Source: Candidatus Faecousia intestinigallinarum (GTDB taxonomy: Bacteria > Bacillota > Clostridia > Oscillospirales > Oscillospiraceae). From it: 47,285 nucleotides of DNA. A model generated the notes under the pieces. That model was not told the origin of the DNA. It saw only the letters and a program-made list of their open reading frames with translations, and did no database searches. Positions within the stretch are counted from its first letter, which is position 1. Each line of letters starts with the position of its first letter. Positions 23,557 to 33,600 of the stretch are shown here, one piece after another. The stretch spans positions 1-47,285 of the forward strand of contig DVKX01000055.1 of assembly GCA_018715805.1 (NCBI GenBank). The letters run 5' to 3'. The position numbers and the translations under genes are program-made.

Positions 23557-24555
23557 CTAGCGCGCCAGAATGTGCTGGGAGAAGGTATGCACTAGATCAA
23601 CTAGACGGGCGGCGCACAGCGCTACATCTTCTCTGGATACAGAAAATTCTTTGTGTTTCCCTTTCAGAGCTGCCAAGAGCTGCTTGTAGTTGCCGGAGTC
23701 GCCGGGCATAAACAGATCGTTCCCCGCAGCGATTGCCGGCGCAGTCTGGGTGGTGCGGTGGATGCTCTTTTTGTCATGCAAGCCCCTGACCACCCAGTCG
23801 GTCATAACAAGACCGTCAAAGCCCCATTCTTCCCGGAGAATGGTTTTCAAAATTCCTTTGTGCTCTGCGGTGTGGGTTCCGTTCAGGAGATTGTAAGAGG
23901 TCATCAGTGCCTTGGGCTTTGCCCTTGTGACACAAATCTCAAATCCTTTCAGATAGATCTCCCGCAGGGCACGTTCGTTCACCATGCTATTGGTTTGATA
24001 ACGGTTGGTCTCCTGGTTGTTGACACAGAAGTGCTTAATGGTGACGCCTTTGCCGGGGTGCATTTGGACGCCTTCGGTTAACGCGGCGCCGAAGGCGCCG
24101 CTGAGCAGCGGATCCTCGGAATAATACTCAAAATTTCTGCCGCACAGGGGGCTTTTGTGAATGTTGAAGGCCGGAGCCAGCCACAGATCCACGCCAAAAA
24201 TCTCCATTTCCCCTCCAACCACATCGCCGCAGACCTTACCAACCTGGGGATTCCAGCTTTGGGCGATAGCGGTGCCAATGGGAATTGCGGTACAGTACTG
24301 ATAATACACCGTTCCTTTCGGCTTCTTGTTTGTCCCCAGGTTCATCAGCTTTTGTGCAATAGAGGGAAGGAAGTCGGAAATACCGGCAGGCATGGTTTGG
24401 CCGATGGGATGGATGCCCTTCTTATCCCTTGTGTACATCTGGTTCAGCCGCAAACCGGCAGGGCCGTCTGCCATCACCAGACTTCGGACGCCGGGAATGC
24501 TGCCGCAGCTTTCCCCGGCAGCGCCCGCCACGCTCTGGGACGCATTGCCGATCAC
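23557..24555 (-). pseudogene. GH3 glycosidase fragment: C-terminal catalytic barrel of a domain-permuted GH3 enzyme
   Basis: An open frame of 332 codons that contains a GH3 (beta/alpha)8 barrel: LVMADGPAGLRL, LAPAFNIHKSPLCGRNFEYYSEDP, TIKHFCVNNQE and the nucleophile strand GLVMTDW. It ends naturally after the barrel (LCAARLVDLVHTFS), as in the clostridial GH3 class whose alpha/beta sandwich and FnIII domains come first. Those first ~450-500 residues are missing: homology stops at about 24565, exactly where a GH20 fragment begins on the other strand. The GTG at 24555 has no ribosome-binding site. The intact enzyme would be a beta-glycosidase, plausibly a beta-glucosidase or N-acetylglucosaminidase-related activity. 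It is probably not expressed as a working protein. Confidence 0.75.
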
Positions 24556-24562
24556 GGAAGTT

Positions 24563-25990
24563 ATGGCAAAGCCTTTCTTATCTATTTCTGAAAAGGGCGT
24601 TCTTCTGTCTGCCTCCGACGCAGCAGGAACCTTCTACGGAATGAAGACGCTGGAACAACTGCGCTTTCAATACGGTGACGAACTGCCCTGCATGGAGATC
24701 GAGGACAAACCGGCCTATGCCTATCGCAGTTTCCACATCGACACGGCCCGTCATTTCTTTTCCATAGATGTTCTGAAAGCTATGGCAGACACGGCAGCAT
24801 CTTTTAAGCTGAATCAATTCCATTGGCATTTTTCCGACGACCAGGGATGGCGCATCGAGAGCGCCGCATTTCCCCGATTGCATGAAATTGGCGCGAAACG
24901 CCAGGGCGACCATTTTGGCACCTATTCCTCTGACGAAATCGCGCACGACTACTACACCAGAGAGGAAGTCCGGGAACTGGTGGCGTATTGTGCGGAACGC
25001 CACATCGAGATCGTTCCCGAAATTGACCTGCCCGGTCATGTGACAGCCATTCTTGCAGCCTATCCCGAACTTAGCTGTACCGAAAAGCCGCAGCAGGTGC
25101 GCACAAGTGCCGGCATCTTCCCGGAAATTCTGTGCCCCGGCAAGGAGCGCAGCTTCGAGTTTCTTTTTGCCCTGCTGGATGATCTGTGTGAGCTGTTTCC
25201 GGGCAAGTACTTCCACATTGGCGGCGATGAAACGCCGAAAATCCGCTGGAACGCGTGTCCGCACTGCCGCAGGCGTATGCAGGAGGAAGGACTTGCAGAC
25301 ACACGCCAGCTTCAGGGTTATTTGACAAACCGGGTAGCTGCCCATCTGCGAAAGCATGGAAAACGGGTCATCTGCTGGAATGAAGCCGCTCTGGGAGAAA
25401 ATCTGGATCCGGATATTATCGTTCAGATTTGGAATGACGACCCCAAGGATCCGTCCCTAAAAGCGCTCAGCAGGCAAAAGGATGAAAACGGCAAGCCCAC
25501 TTCTCCCAACCAGGGAATTGGTGCGAAACTGATCCGCCAGGGACACGATTTGATTATTTCCAATATGCGGGGCAGCTATTGCGACTATCCCTATGCCTAT
25601 ATCAAGACTGCCATGGTTCATGACGAACCGATCAGACTGCAAAACTGCGAAGATATTCAGAAAGAAGCGGAAGAACATACCTTGGGTGTGGAGGCGCTGA
25701 TCTGGACGGAGTATATCCGGGATCGGGAGACGCTGGAAAAGATGGCCTGGCCCCGTTTTGCGGCCAAAGCAGACCGGGCGTGGAGCGGAGACGATGCCGG
25801 CGATTATACTGACTTTGCAAAGCGTATGAAGGTGCTGTTCTCGTATTTACAGCAAAAAGCACCCAACGCAGCAGCGCCTTCGGGCTGGATGCCCGGCCCC
25901 TTCCGAGCCATGCGGGAAATGCTCAGCTTCGTGAAAAATGTCAGCGTTAAGCAGAGAAAATCTTATGCGGACGCGCAGGATGCGGTTTGA
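24563..25990 (+). pseudogene. GH20 beta-N-acetylhexosaminidase, 5'-truncated
   Basis: A 475-codon open frame carrying a complete GH20 catalytic barrel: AGTFYGMKTLEQL, AYRSFHIDTARHFF, FHWHFSDDQGWRIES, EIDLPGHVTAIL, the catalytic Asp-Glu pair in HIGGDETPK and late VEALIWTEYI. GH20 enzymes release terminal GlcNAc or GalNAc using substrate-assisted catalysis. The N-terminal ~80-100 residues (the usual GH20b domain) are missing apart from its last strand (LSISEKGVLLSA). Upstream DNA is the antisense of a GH3 gene. The first ATG at 24563 lacks a ribosome-binding site, so expression is doubtful. If made, the barrel could still be active. It fits the amino-sugar locus downstream. Confidence 0.75.
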
Positions 25991-26138
25991 AGAATCATCA
26001 AATAAGAACGGCAAGTATAGGCCATTCCGTTTCGCCATCCAGTAGTGGACAGCATACGGAACCCATCGTGCGCACATTGCGCGCGGGGGAATGCCCGTTA
26101 TGGAACCCGCTGATTTCTCTGCACGGCAATGGCAAAGC

Positions 26139-26163
26139 GCACCTGCCGGGGTTGGGCAGGTGC
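26139..26163 (+). terminator. Hairpin downstream of the GH20 fragment
   Basis: GCACCTGCC (26139-26147) pairs with GGCAGGTGC (26155-26163) across a 7-nt loop. The tail ACAAAATTT is not a good T-tract, so terminator strength is uncertain. Confidence 0.45.
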
Positions 26164-26431
26164 ACAAAATTTAGTAGAAAACTGTAGTTCTCGTCTGTCC
26201 GCGTCCCTGCGCGCCGTCCGTGCGGCGCACAGGGGCGTATTCTTTTGCGGCTGGGCATTCATGGCGCAGACGCCTTCCCAATGGATAGCGGGTATTGCGC
26301 GGCAAAGATCAGCAATGGTCGGGATGGTTTTCCCGGGAGCAGGGGGAGATATTCACTATAGAATGATTATACTTGGAAATGGTTTTGTACAAAGTGGACA
26401 AGGAAAGGCAAGAAGCTGCATTTCCAGTCCT

Positions 26432-26459
26432 ATGCAAAGGGCGGAAATTTTGGTATACT
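26432..26459 (+). promoter_or_regulatory. Probable promoter of the phosphorylase-mutase operon
   Basis: ATGCAA (26432-26437), 16-bp spacer, TATACT (26454-26459), about 38 nt before the GH94 start. The -35 box is weak, which would suit a promoter needing an activator such as the AraC-type response regulator of this locus. Confidence 0.45.
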
Positions 26460-26497
26460 GAAACTATCCGAAATATGCAAAACGGGAGGGACAGCCT

Positions 26498-28879
26498 ATG
26501 CGGTATGGTTATTTTGATAATGAGAACCGGGAATATGTGATCGACCGGGTGGATGTGCCGGTATCCTGGACAAATTACATCGGCCTGCATGAAATGTACG
26601 GTGTGTTCAACCACGTCGCCGGGGGCTATTTGCTCTACAAATCTCCGGAGTACCACCGCATCACCCGCTTCCGCCCCAATGGCGTGCCCATGGATGGGCC
26701 GGGGCACTATATCTATCTGCGCGATGACGACAGCGGCGACTATTGGTCGGTATCCTGGCAGCCCGTTGGCAAGCCCAAGGAGCACTATTCCTGCCGTCAC
26801 GGTTTGAGCTACAGCAAGTACCACTGCGACTATTCCGGCATCGACGCCTGGCAAACCCTGTTTGTGGCCATGGACGACCCGGTGGAGATCTGGAAGGTGA
26901 CTTTGCGCAACGATACGGACCGGGTGCGGCGGCTTTCCGTGTTTTCCTACCTGGAGTTCAGCTTCCATCAGATCGCCATGGACAATCAGAATTTCCAGAT
27001 GAGCCTGTATGCCGCCGGCAGCCGGTATGAGGACGGCGTCATTGAACACGACCTCTACTATGAGGAAAAGGGCTATCAGTTCTTCACCGCCGACTTTGCG
27101 CCGGATGGCTTCGACTGCCGCCGGGACAGCTTCCTGGGGGCTTACCGCACGGAAAGAAATCCCATGGCGGTGGAGACGGGAGAATGCAGCGGCAGCTTCG
27201 AAAAGGGAGGCAACCACTGCGGCTGCCTGAAAAAAGACCTGACCTTGCAGCCCGGAGAGCAGGCGCAGCTCATTTATCTGCTGGGGGAGGGCGGCATAGA
27301 AACGGGCAAAGCCATGCGCAGGAAGTATACCTCCGAAAAGGTGGAGGAGGATTTCGCCCGGACGGCGAAATTCTGGGACGAAAAGCTGCGCTGCCTGCAA
27401 GTGGACACCCCCAACGCCGGAATGAATATAGAATTGAATATCTGGAATCTGTACCAGAGCGAGATCAATGTGATGTTCTCCCGGTTCACCTCCTTTATCG
27501 AGGTGGGCGGACGGGTGGGGCTGGGCTACCGGGACACCGCCCAGGACGCCATGATGGTGCCCCACTCCAATCCGGGGAAATGCAGAAGCCGGCTGGTGGA
27601 GCTGCTGCGGGCGCTGACCCGGGAGGGCTACGGGCTGCATCTCTTTGAACCCAGGTGGTTTGCCCCGGAGCAGGAGCAGCAGTCCTTCCGCTCGCCCACT
27701 GTGATCCCCACCCCGGATAAACATTCCATTGTCCACGGCTTAAAGGACGCTTGTGCCGACGATGCTTTGTGGCTGGTAAGCAGCATTGTGACCTATGTAA
27801 AAGAGACTGGGGATCTTGGCTTCGTGGATCAGCTGGTTACCTATGCCGACGGGGGTGAGGGCTCGGTGTACGAGCATATGAAGCGGATTTTGGACTTCTC
27901 CGCCCGGCAGGTGGGCGCAAACGGCATTTGCAAGGGCCTCCGGGCGGACTGGAACGACTGTCTGAACCTGGGCGGCGGCGAGAGCGCCATGGTCAGCTTT
28001 CTGCACCACTGGGCGCTGGGGAATTTTGCGGCGCTGGCGGAGTGGATGGGGCGCCGGGAGGATGCGGAATACTACCGGGCGATGGCAGAGCGGGTAAAGG
28101 CGGTGTGCCAGCAGGTGCTCTGGGATGGCAAGTGGTATATCCGGGGCATTACGGCGGAAAACCGCAAAATCGGCACCCAGGCCGATACTGAGGGCAGGGT
28201 GCACATGGAGAGCAACACCTGGGCGGTGCTCTCCGGGGTGGCAGACCCGGAGCAAGGCAGAAGCGCCATGGATGCGGTGGACGAGTATTTGTACACCGAG
28301 TACGGGCTGATGCTCAACGCCCCCTGCTTCACCCAGCCAGACGATTCCATTGGCTTCGTCACCCGGGTTTACCCGGGACTCAAGGAAAACGGCTCGATTT
28401 TCAGCCATCCCAATCCCTGGGCATGGTGCGCCGAGGCCATGCTGGGGCGGGGAAGCCGGGCAATGAAATTCTATAATGCCTTGTGTCCTGCTCTGCAAAA
28501 TGATAAAATAGAGGTGCGCAAGGCAGAGCCGTACGCCTACTGCCAGTTTGTGGCAGGCAGGGATCACACCGCCTTTGGCAGAGCAAACCACCCCTTTATG
28601 ACCGGCTCGGCGGGCTGGGCATACTATGCCGCCACCCAATATATCCTGGGCGTCCGCCCGGACTTCGGGGAGCTGGTCATCGATCCTTGTATCCCCGGGG
28701 ATTGGAAAGAATTTTCCGTAGTCCGCAAATGGCGGGGGGCAGAGTACCGCATCCATGTCAGCAACCCCGACGGCGTGGAAAAGGGGGTCGCCCGTATGAC
28801 CCTGAACGGCGTCGCCATGGCGCACATCCCGGCACAGCATCCGGGGACGGTGAGCAGCATTGAAGTGATAATGGGCTGA
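26498..28879 (+). CDS. GH94 phosphorylase, very probably N,N'-diacetylchitobiose phosphorylase
   Basis: A 793-aa GH94 enzyme that should split (GlcNAc)2 with phosphate into GlcNAc-1-phosphate and GlcNAc in the cytoplasm. From memory of the Vibrio enzyme (801 aa) the match runs along the whole length: MRYGYFDNENREYVI at the N-terminus, YIYLRDDDSGDYWSVSWQP (71-89), GLGYRDTAQDA (341-351), KGLRADWNDCLNLGGGES (479-496, with the catalytic Asp), IFSHPNPWAW, and DPCIPGDW near the end. The specificity call (chitobiose rather than cellobiose) rests on this similarity and on the neighbouring hexosaminidase and mutase. The ATG follows GGGAGGGACAGCCT. The mutase gene begins 27 nt downstream. Confidence 0.88.
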   Translation: MRYGYFDNENREYVIDRVDVPVSWTNYIGLHEMYGVFNHVAGGYLLYKSPEYHRITRFRPNGVPMDGPGHYIYLRDDDSGDYWSVSWQPVGKPKEHYSCRHGLSYSKYHCDYSGIDAWQTLFVAMDDPVEIWKVTLRNDTDRVRRLSVFSYLEFSFHQIAMDNQNFQMSLYAAGSRYEDGVIEHDLYYEEKGYQFFTADFAPDGFDCRRDSFLGAYRTERNPMAVETGECSGSFEKGGNHCGCLKKDLTLQPGEQAQLIYLLGEGGIETGKAMRRKYTSEKVEEDFARTAKFWDEKLRCLQVDTPNAGMNIELNIWNLYQSEINVMFSRFTSFIEVGGRVGLGYRDTAQDAMMVPHSNPGKCRSRLVELLRALTREGYGLHLFEPRWFAPEQEQQSFRSPTVIPTPDKHSIVHGLKDACADDALWLVSSIVTYVKETGDLGFVDQLVTYADGGEGSVYEHMKRILDFSARQVGANGICKGLRADWNDCLNLGGGESAMVSFLHHWALGNFAALAEWMGRREDAEYYRAMAERVKAVCQQVLWDGKWYIRGITAENRKIGTQADTEGRVHMESNTWAVLSGVADPEQGRSAMDAVDEYLYTEYGLMLNAPCFTQPDDSIGFVTRVYPGLKENGSIFSHPNPWAWCAEAMLGRGSRAMKFYNALCPALQNDKIEVRKAEPYAYCQFVAGRDHTAFGRANHPFMTGSAGWAYYAATQYILGVRPDFGELVIDPCIPGDWKEFSVVRKWRGAEYRIHVSNPDGVEKGVARMTLNGVAMAHIPAQHPGTVSSIEVIMG

Positions 28880-28906
28880 ACGACACAGGAAAGAGAGAGA
28901 AGAACC

Positions 28907-30319
28907 ATGATAAAATTTGGAACAGGAGGCTGGCGCGCCGTCATTGCCGACGGCTTCACCAAGGAGAACATCCGACTGGCAACGGCGGGAGTGTGTAAAC
29001 TCATGGAACAGGAGGGGTACGCCGGCGCGACGGTGTGCGTGGGCTACGACCGGCGTTTTCTCTCCAAGGAATCCGCCCATTGGGTGGCGGAAGTGCTGGC
29101 GGGCTACGGCTTCCAGCCCTTTGTAGTGAACCGCGCGTCACCCACGCCGCTGATTATGTTCACGGTGAAGCAGATGGACTTGCCCTACGGGCTGGCGGTC
29201 ACCGCCAGCCATAACCCGGCAATTTACAACGGCATCAAAATTTTTACCCGGGGCGGCCGGGACGCCGACCAGGGCGTCACCGGGCGGATCGAGGAGCAGA
29301 TCGCGCTGCTCAAATCGGAGGATGTGAAAAGCGTAGACTATGAAGTGGCGCTGCGCCAGGGCGTTATTCAGGAGGGGTACCCCTTTAACGAGTACATCGA
29401 CAGCATTCTGCGCTTTGTGGATGTGAAGAAAATCAAGGGCGCCCGGCTGCGCATTGCCATCGACCCCATGTACGGCGTGAGCCAGAGCAGCCTGCGGACG
29501 ATCCTGCTCACCTGCCGGTGCGATGTGGATGTGATTCACGAGCAGCACGACACCCTCTTCGGCGGGAGAATGCCTGCCCCCAGCGCAGATTCTCTGAAAT
29601 TGCTTTCCAACTATGTGGTGGAAAACCGGTGCAGCCTGGGCATCGCCACCGACGGCGATGCGGACCGGCTGGGAGTCATCGACGAAACGGGGGAATACCT
29701 GCACCCCAACACGCTGCTGGTGCTGCTGTACTACTATCTCCACAAGTACCGAAACTGGACGGGACCCTGCGTGCGAAATAATTCCACCACCCACCTGCTG
29801 GATCGGGTGGCGGAGGACTTCGGGGAAACGTGCTATGAAGTCCCTGTGGGCTTCAAGCATATCTCCGCAAAAATGGCAGAAACCAACGCCATCATCGGCG
29901 GAGAATCCTCCGGCGGTCTGGCGGTGCGGGGGCATATTGCCGGAAAGGACGGCATTTATGCGGCGGCGCTGCTGGTGGAGATGCTGGCGCTGACCGGGAA
30001 ATCCGTGTCCAGGCTCTATCAGGAGATCACCGGGCGATACGGCTCCCTGTTCTATGGGGATCGGGATTTGACCATCAGCCCCGCCCGGAAAGCGGCGCTG
30101 CTGGAGCGGCTGTTTGTAAAAAAGGAACTGCCGGATTTCGGCATGGAAATTGCCCGGGTGAGCCGGGAGGACGGCTGCAAGGTGTATTTTGCCGACGGAA
30201 GCTGGGTCATCTGCCGCTTCTCCGGAACGGAACCCCTGCTGCGCCTGGCGGCAGAGGCGCAGAGCCGGGAGCAGACGGAAAAATATCTCCAAATTTGGAA
30301 GCAGACGCTGGAGCTGTGA
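28907..30319 (+). CDS. Phosphohexomutase, probable GlcNAc-1-phosphate mutase
   Basis: A 470-aa alpha-D-phosphohexomutase with all four domain marks: the phosphoserine loop TASHNPA (Ser101), the metal loop ATDGDADRLG (247-256), the sugar loop GGESSGG and the C-terminal phosphate site RFSGTEPLLR. It starts unusually close to the FGTGGWRAVIAD strand with no extension. Because it follows a GH94 phosphorylase by 27 nt, its role is most simply to convert the GlcNAc-1-phosphate product to GlcNAc-6-phosphate for catabolism (inference). A general phosphogluco- or phosphomannomutase activity remains possible. A terminator-like hairpin lies just after the stop. Confidence 0.85.
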   Translation: MIKFGTGGWRAVIADGFTKENIRLATAGVCKLMEQEGYAGATVCVGYDRRFLSKESAHWVAEVLAGYGFQPFVVNRASPTPLIMFTVKQMDLPYGLAVTASHNPAIYNGIKIFTRGGRDADQGVTGRIEEQIALLKSEDVKSVDYEVALRQGVIQEGYPFNEYIDSILRFVDVKKIKGARLRIAIDPMYGVSQSSLRTILLTCRCDVDVIHEQHDTLFGGRMPAPSADSLKLLSNYVVENRCSLGIATDGDADRLGVIDETGEYLHPNTLLVLLYYYLHKYRNWTGPCVRNNSTTHLLDRVAEDFGETCYEVPVGFKHISAKMAETNAIIGGESSGGLAVRGHIAGKDGIYAAALLVEMLALTGKSVSRLYQEITGRYGSLFYGDRDLTISPARKAALLERLFVKKELPDFGMEIARVSREDGCKVYFADGSWVICRFSGTEPLLRLAAEAQSREQTEKYLQIWKQTLEL

Positions 30320-30331
30320 GGAACAGCGGAC

Positions 30332-30374
30332 TGCAAACCTCTGCCCCCAACGCCATTGGGAGCAGAGGTTTGCA
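30332..30374 (+). terminator. Terminator-like hairpin between the mutase and the sensor kinase
   Basis: Stem TGCAAACCTCTGC (30332-30344) with GCAGAGGTTTGCA (30362-30374), extended inside by CCCCCAA/TTGGGAG. It is followed by ctatctttt, a moderate T-tract. A -10-like TACAAT (30398-30403) follows, without a clear -35, suggesting a weak separate promoter for the kinase gene. Confidence 0.65.
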
Positions 30375-30426
30375 CTATCTTTTGCAGATACCTGTGGTAC
30401 AATAGAAAGAAAAAAGGGTGGTAAAC

Positions 30427-32088
30427 ATGGGCAAACGGAAGACGTCCCTGCGTGCGGGACTGCTGACGGTGGTTCTGATGTGCTGGCTGATGCCGGTGGG
30501 GATCATTGTGGCGCTGTCCGGCGTTCTGCTGGGGAATAGCTATCAGAGCTCTCTCCAGCAGGAGATTCGCACGGATGCGGAAAATGCGCTTTATAAGGTG
30601 CGGATGCAGCTGGAGGATGCCATCTGGGATTCCAAGGGGGTGTCCTATGACGGCGTTGTACGGGGCGCGTACCGGGAGTACATCCAGCGGGGCGACAGCG
30701 CCCAGCTCTACCGCACCACCAGCGACTATATCAGCAAAAACTTCGCCCGGGAAAGCCGCTATCGGGCGGCGTTTATCCGCTTCTGGGGGGATGCGGAAAG
30801 CGCCAGCGTGTATACCCTGTGCCGGGGTCTGGCGGGCTATGATCTGCTGCAGCAGTGCCAGCAGGCCGCGCCTCAGATCGTGGAGGCCATGTCCGATACG
30901 GATACGGAAATCCGCTTCCACTATTTGGACGACCAGCTGTACATGAGCCGGAATCTGCTGGACGGGAACTTCAGACCCTATGCCACGGTGGTGCTGCTTT
31001 TAGAGCCGACGGTGTTTTTCCAAAGTGTGGAGGCCATCGGGCGGGTCAGCGACCTGCGATTGACCATTGACGACTGCCTGATCCCCCTGGTTCGGGATGA
31101 AAACGGACGGAAAACCGGCTCGGAAATCCGCTACACCGTGGATATCGACGGGCATACCCTGGCATTTTCGGCGTTCCCGGAGATCTATAACTTCTGGCTG
31201 GATACCCCCTGGCTGCGCTGGGTGGTGCTGGGGGTGGCGCTGCTGGTGCTGCCGCTGCTGCTGGCGATGATCGCAGCATTCCACCGGAATGTGTCCAATC
31301 CCATTGAAGCGCTGTCCCGGGCGAATGCGCTGGTGCAATCCGGTCAGCGGGGCTATCAGATCGGCGAGGAAGCGCCCAATGCGGAATTTGGGAAGCTGTA
31401 CGCCAACTTTAATACCATGTCCGCCGAGCTGAAAAACCAGTTTGAGCGCATCTATTTGGAGCAGCAGGCCGCCCAGCGGGCGCAAATCAAGGCGCTGCAA
31501 TCCCAAATCAACCCCCATTTTCTTAACAACACCCTGGAGGTCATCAGCTGGGAGGCGCGGCTGGCCAATAACCAGCGGGTGTGCGCCATGATCGAAGCCC
31601 TGTCCACCATGCTCACCGCCGCACTGAACCGGGACGGCCGCTCCCAGATCCCTTTACAGGAGGAGCTTGGGTATGTGGACGCCTACCTGTACATCATCCG
31701 GGAGCGCTTGGGCGGCGGGCTTGAGGTGGTTCAGGAGATTGCGCCGGGTATGGGTCAGCAGCTGATTCCCAGGCTGATTTTGCAGCCCATTGTGGAGAAT
31801 GCGGTGGAGCATGACATCACCGCCAACCGTGGGTGCAGGCTCATCCTGCGTGCCCGACAGGAAGATGGGGAGGTCATTTTGGAGGTGGAGCACGACGGCG
31901 TGCTCACAGAGGCGGACAGGGAGAAGATCCACCAGCTCTCATCGCCGGAAAGACCCAAGGAGGGCAGGGTAGGACTGCGGAATGTGTACCGCCGGCTGAA
32001 GCTGCTCTATGGCGATGCAGGCGCCCTGAGCATTGAAGAGGTCACGCAGGGCACCATCTTGGCGCAGATACGCTTTCCGGCAAAATAG
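30427..32088 (+). CDS. YesM-type sensor histidine kinase
   Basis: A 553-aa membrane kinase. Transmembrane helix 1 is at about 12-34 and helix 2 at about 263-285, so an extracytoplasmic sensor of about 230 residues lies between them. It is followed by a HAMP segment (286-340), the phosphoacceptor motif QSQINPHFLNNTLE (His364; the usual Tyr is Asn) and a GHKL ATPase with QPIVENAVEHD. Such kinases pair with AraC-type response regulators next to carbohydrate importers. The ATG at 30427 follows AAGGGTGG; an in-frame GTG three codons earlier would overlap this site. The cognate regulator is probably the one at 35530, on the far side of the importer genes. Confidence 0.88.
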   Translation: MGKRKTSLRAGLLTVVLMCWLMPVGIIVALSGVLLGNSYQSSLQQEIRTDAENALYKVRMQLEDAIWDSKGVSYDGVVRGAYREYIQRGDSAQLYRTTSDYISKNFARESRYRAAFIRFWGDAESASVYTLCRGLAGYDLLQQCQQAAPQIVEAMSDTDTEIRFHYLDDQLYMSRNLLDGNFRPYATVVLLLEPTVFFQSVEAIGRVSDLRLTIDDCLIPLVRDENGRKTGSEIRYTVDIDGHTLAFSAFPEIYNFWLDTPWLRWVVLGVALLVLPLLLAMIAAFHRNVSNPIEALSRANALVQSGQRGYQIGEEAPNAEFGKLYANFNTMSAELKNQFERIYLEQQAAQRAQIKALQSQINPHFLNNTLEVISWEARLANNQRVCAMIEALSTMLTAALNRDGRSQIPLQEELGYVDAYLYIIRERLGGGLEVVQEIAPGMGQQLIPRLILQPIVENAVEHDITANRGCRLILRARQEDGEVILEVEHDGVLTEADREKIHQLSSPERPKEGRVGLRNVYRRLKLLYGDAGALSIEEVTQGTILAQIRFPAK

Positions 32089-32144
32089 CGAATTGCCAAA
32101 AAAGCAACGTGCCAAGGAGGGACAAGAAAACACAACCCAGGCGA

Positions 32145-32173
32145 TTGTGCATTGTGCTTATTTTTTGTATTAT
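32145..32173 (+). promoter_or_regulatory. Promoter of the sugar ABC importer genes
   Basis: TTGTGC (32145-32150), 17-bp spacer with a T-tract, TATTAT (32168-32173). It sits between the kinase stop (32088) and the lipoprotein start (32233). Confidence 0.6.
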
Positions 32174-32232
32174 GTAGATGCTGACATAAGTGAAATGTCA
32201 CAACTACATTTTTGCTAAAAGGAGAGAACAAC

Positions 32233-33567
32233 ATGAAAAAGATCATTGCCCTACTGCTGGCGCTTACCTTGTGCCTGGGGCTTGCTGCCTGTGCTGCCGG
32301 CACAGCGCCCACCGAGCCGCAAGACCCCGGAAACACCAATCCCACGGCAACGGAACCTGCCGCCCAGAGCGTTACCCTGAGTGTGGTCACCTCTTACGGC
32401 GGCGATGACGGCAACCGGAAGAACTTTGAAGCGGCGGTGGCTGCTTATGAAGCCTCCACCGGAAACAAGGTCAACGATGGTTCCGCCACCTCCAACGAGG
32501 AATGGAAGGCAAAGGTTCTCACCGACTTTGAGGTGGGTTCCGAGCCGGATGTGCTGTTCTTCTTCATCAATGCAGACGCGGAGCCTATCATCAGCGCAAA
32601 CAAGGTAGTCTCCATTGAGGAGATCCGTGAAGTCTATCCCGACTACGCTTCCAACATGAAGGAATCCATGCTGCCGGTTGCCGCCGATGGCAAGCACTAC
32701 GCGGTTCCCTCCTCCGGTTTCTGGGAGAATATGTTCGTGAACAAGACCGTCCTGGAAGCCTGCGGCGTGGCGATCCCCGGCCCGGACTACACCTGGGATC
32801 AGTTCCTGGCAGACTGCCAGACCATCAAGGATAACGGCTATACCCCCATCGCCTGCTCCCTGTTTGAAGTGCCCCACTACTGGTTCGAGTTCACGCTGCT
32901 GAACAACGGCAGCCTGGCCAACCATCTGGAGCTTCCCACCCTGGACGAAGACGGCAACCTGGTGGACGATGCGGTTTCCCAGAAGTGGATCGCCGCCCTG
33001 GAGGACATTAAGTCTTTGTATGAGGCCGGCTTCTTCCCCGAAAACACCCTGACCGCCACCGATGCGGAGACCGTTTCCATGTTTGGCGAGGGCGAGGCAG
33101 CTTTCCTGATCGACGGCTCCTGGAAGTGCGGCTACTTCTCCGAGAACCACGCGGACAACCTGGAGGACTACACCATCTGCTGCGTTCCCGGTAAGGGCGA
33201 CCGCCCCGCTACCGACGCCATCGGCGGTATCTCCATGGGCTACTTCATCTCCCGCAAGGCTTGGGAAGATCCTGCAAAGCAGGCTGCTGCTGTGGAATTT
33301 GTGAAGCAGCTCACCTCCGATGAGGTCATGAGCACATTCGTGACCACCGAGGTCACCGCGCTGAAGAACGGCGCTGCGCCTGCCGATCTGAACGCCATTC
33401 AGCAGGCTGCTGCCGACTGCAATGCCAATGTCACCGGCGTTGTGGGCGCTGTCCAGGACACCATCAGCGCCGAGGCCAAGGGCGACCTGTTCGGCAATGT
33501 GCAGAAGGTGGTTACCGGTCAGATGACCGCAGCCGAAGCGGTTGCCTCCGCGATGAAGCTCAACTGA
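32233..33567 (+). CDS. Carbohydrate ABC transporter substrate-binding lipoprotein
   Basis: A 444-aa extracellular binding lipoprotein of the cluster B (MalE-like) type. The signal peptide MKKIIALLLALTLCLGLAAC ends in the lipobox LAAC (Cys20), followed by a Thr/Pro-rich linker to about residue 50. The folded part shows the family pattern VVTSYGG..., NFEAAVAAYEASTG, and later FLIDGSWKCGYF. Codons here are more strongly biased than in neighbouring genes, as expected for a highly expressed binding protein. Ligand is unknown; the locus suggests chitobiose or another GlcNAc disaccharide. I chose ATG 32233 after GGAGAGAACAAC. Confidence 0.9.
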   Translation: MKKIIALLLALTLCLGLAACAAGTAPTEPQDPGNTNPTATEPAAQSVTLSVVTSYGGDDGNRKNFEAAVAAYEASTGNKVNDGSATSNEEWKAKVLTDFEVGSEPDVLFFFINADAEPIISANKVVSIEEIREVYPDYASNMKESMLPVAADGKHYAVPSSGFWENMFVNKTVLEACGVAIPGPDYTWDQFLADCQTIKDNGYTPIACSLFEVPHYWFEFTLLNNGSLANHLELPTLDEDGNLVDDAVSQKWIAALEDIKSLYEAGFFPENTLTATDAETVSMFGEGEAAFLIDGSWKCGYFSENHADNLEDYTICCVPGKGDRPATDAIGGISMGYFISRKAWEDPAKQAAAVEFVKQLTSDEVMSTFVTTEVTALKNGAAPADLNAIQQAAADCNANVTGVVGAVQDTISAEAKGDLFGNVQKVVTGQMTAAEAVASAMKLN

Positions 33568-33600
33568 TTTCCGAAACCGGCATTTTCTTCATTTCCTTCA

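Larger units (their letters stand above)
25991..26497. other. 507-bp intergenic region between the GH20 fragment and the GH94 gene
   Basis: No supported gene. It holds a terminator-like hairpin (26139-26163), a second GC-rich hairpin (about 26204-26233, CCCTG..GCGCCG / CGGCGC..AGGG), an A/T-rich stretch, and a probable promoter -10 box TATACT (26454-26459) with a weak -35 (ATGCAA, 26432-26437). The unusual length suggests remnants of the rearrangement that truncated the glycosidases. Confidence 0.5.

Noticed and set aside
25991..26260. A possible small gene on the minus strand of the intergenic region (about 86 codons).
   Set aside because: No ribosome-binding site, odd residue composition and no recognisable pattern.
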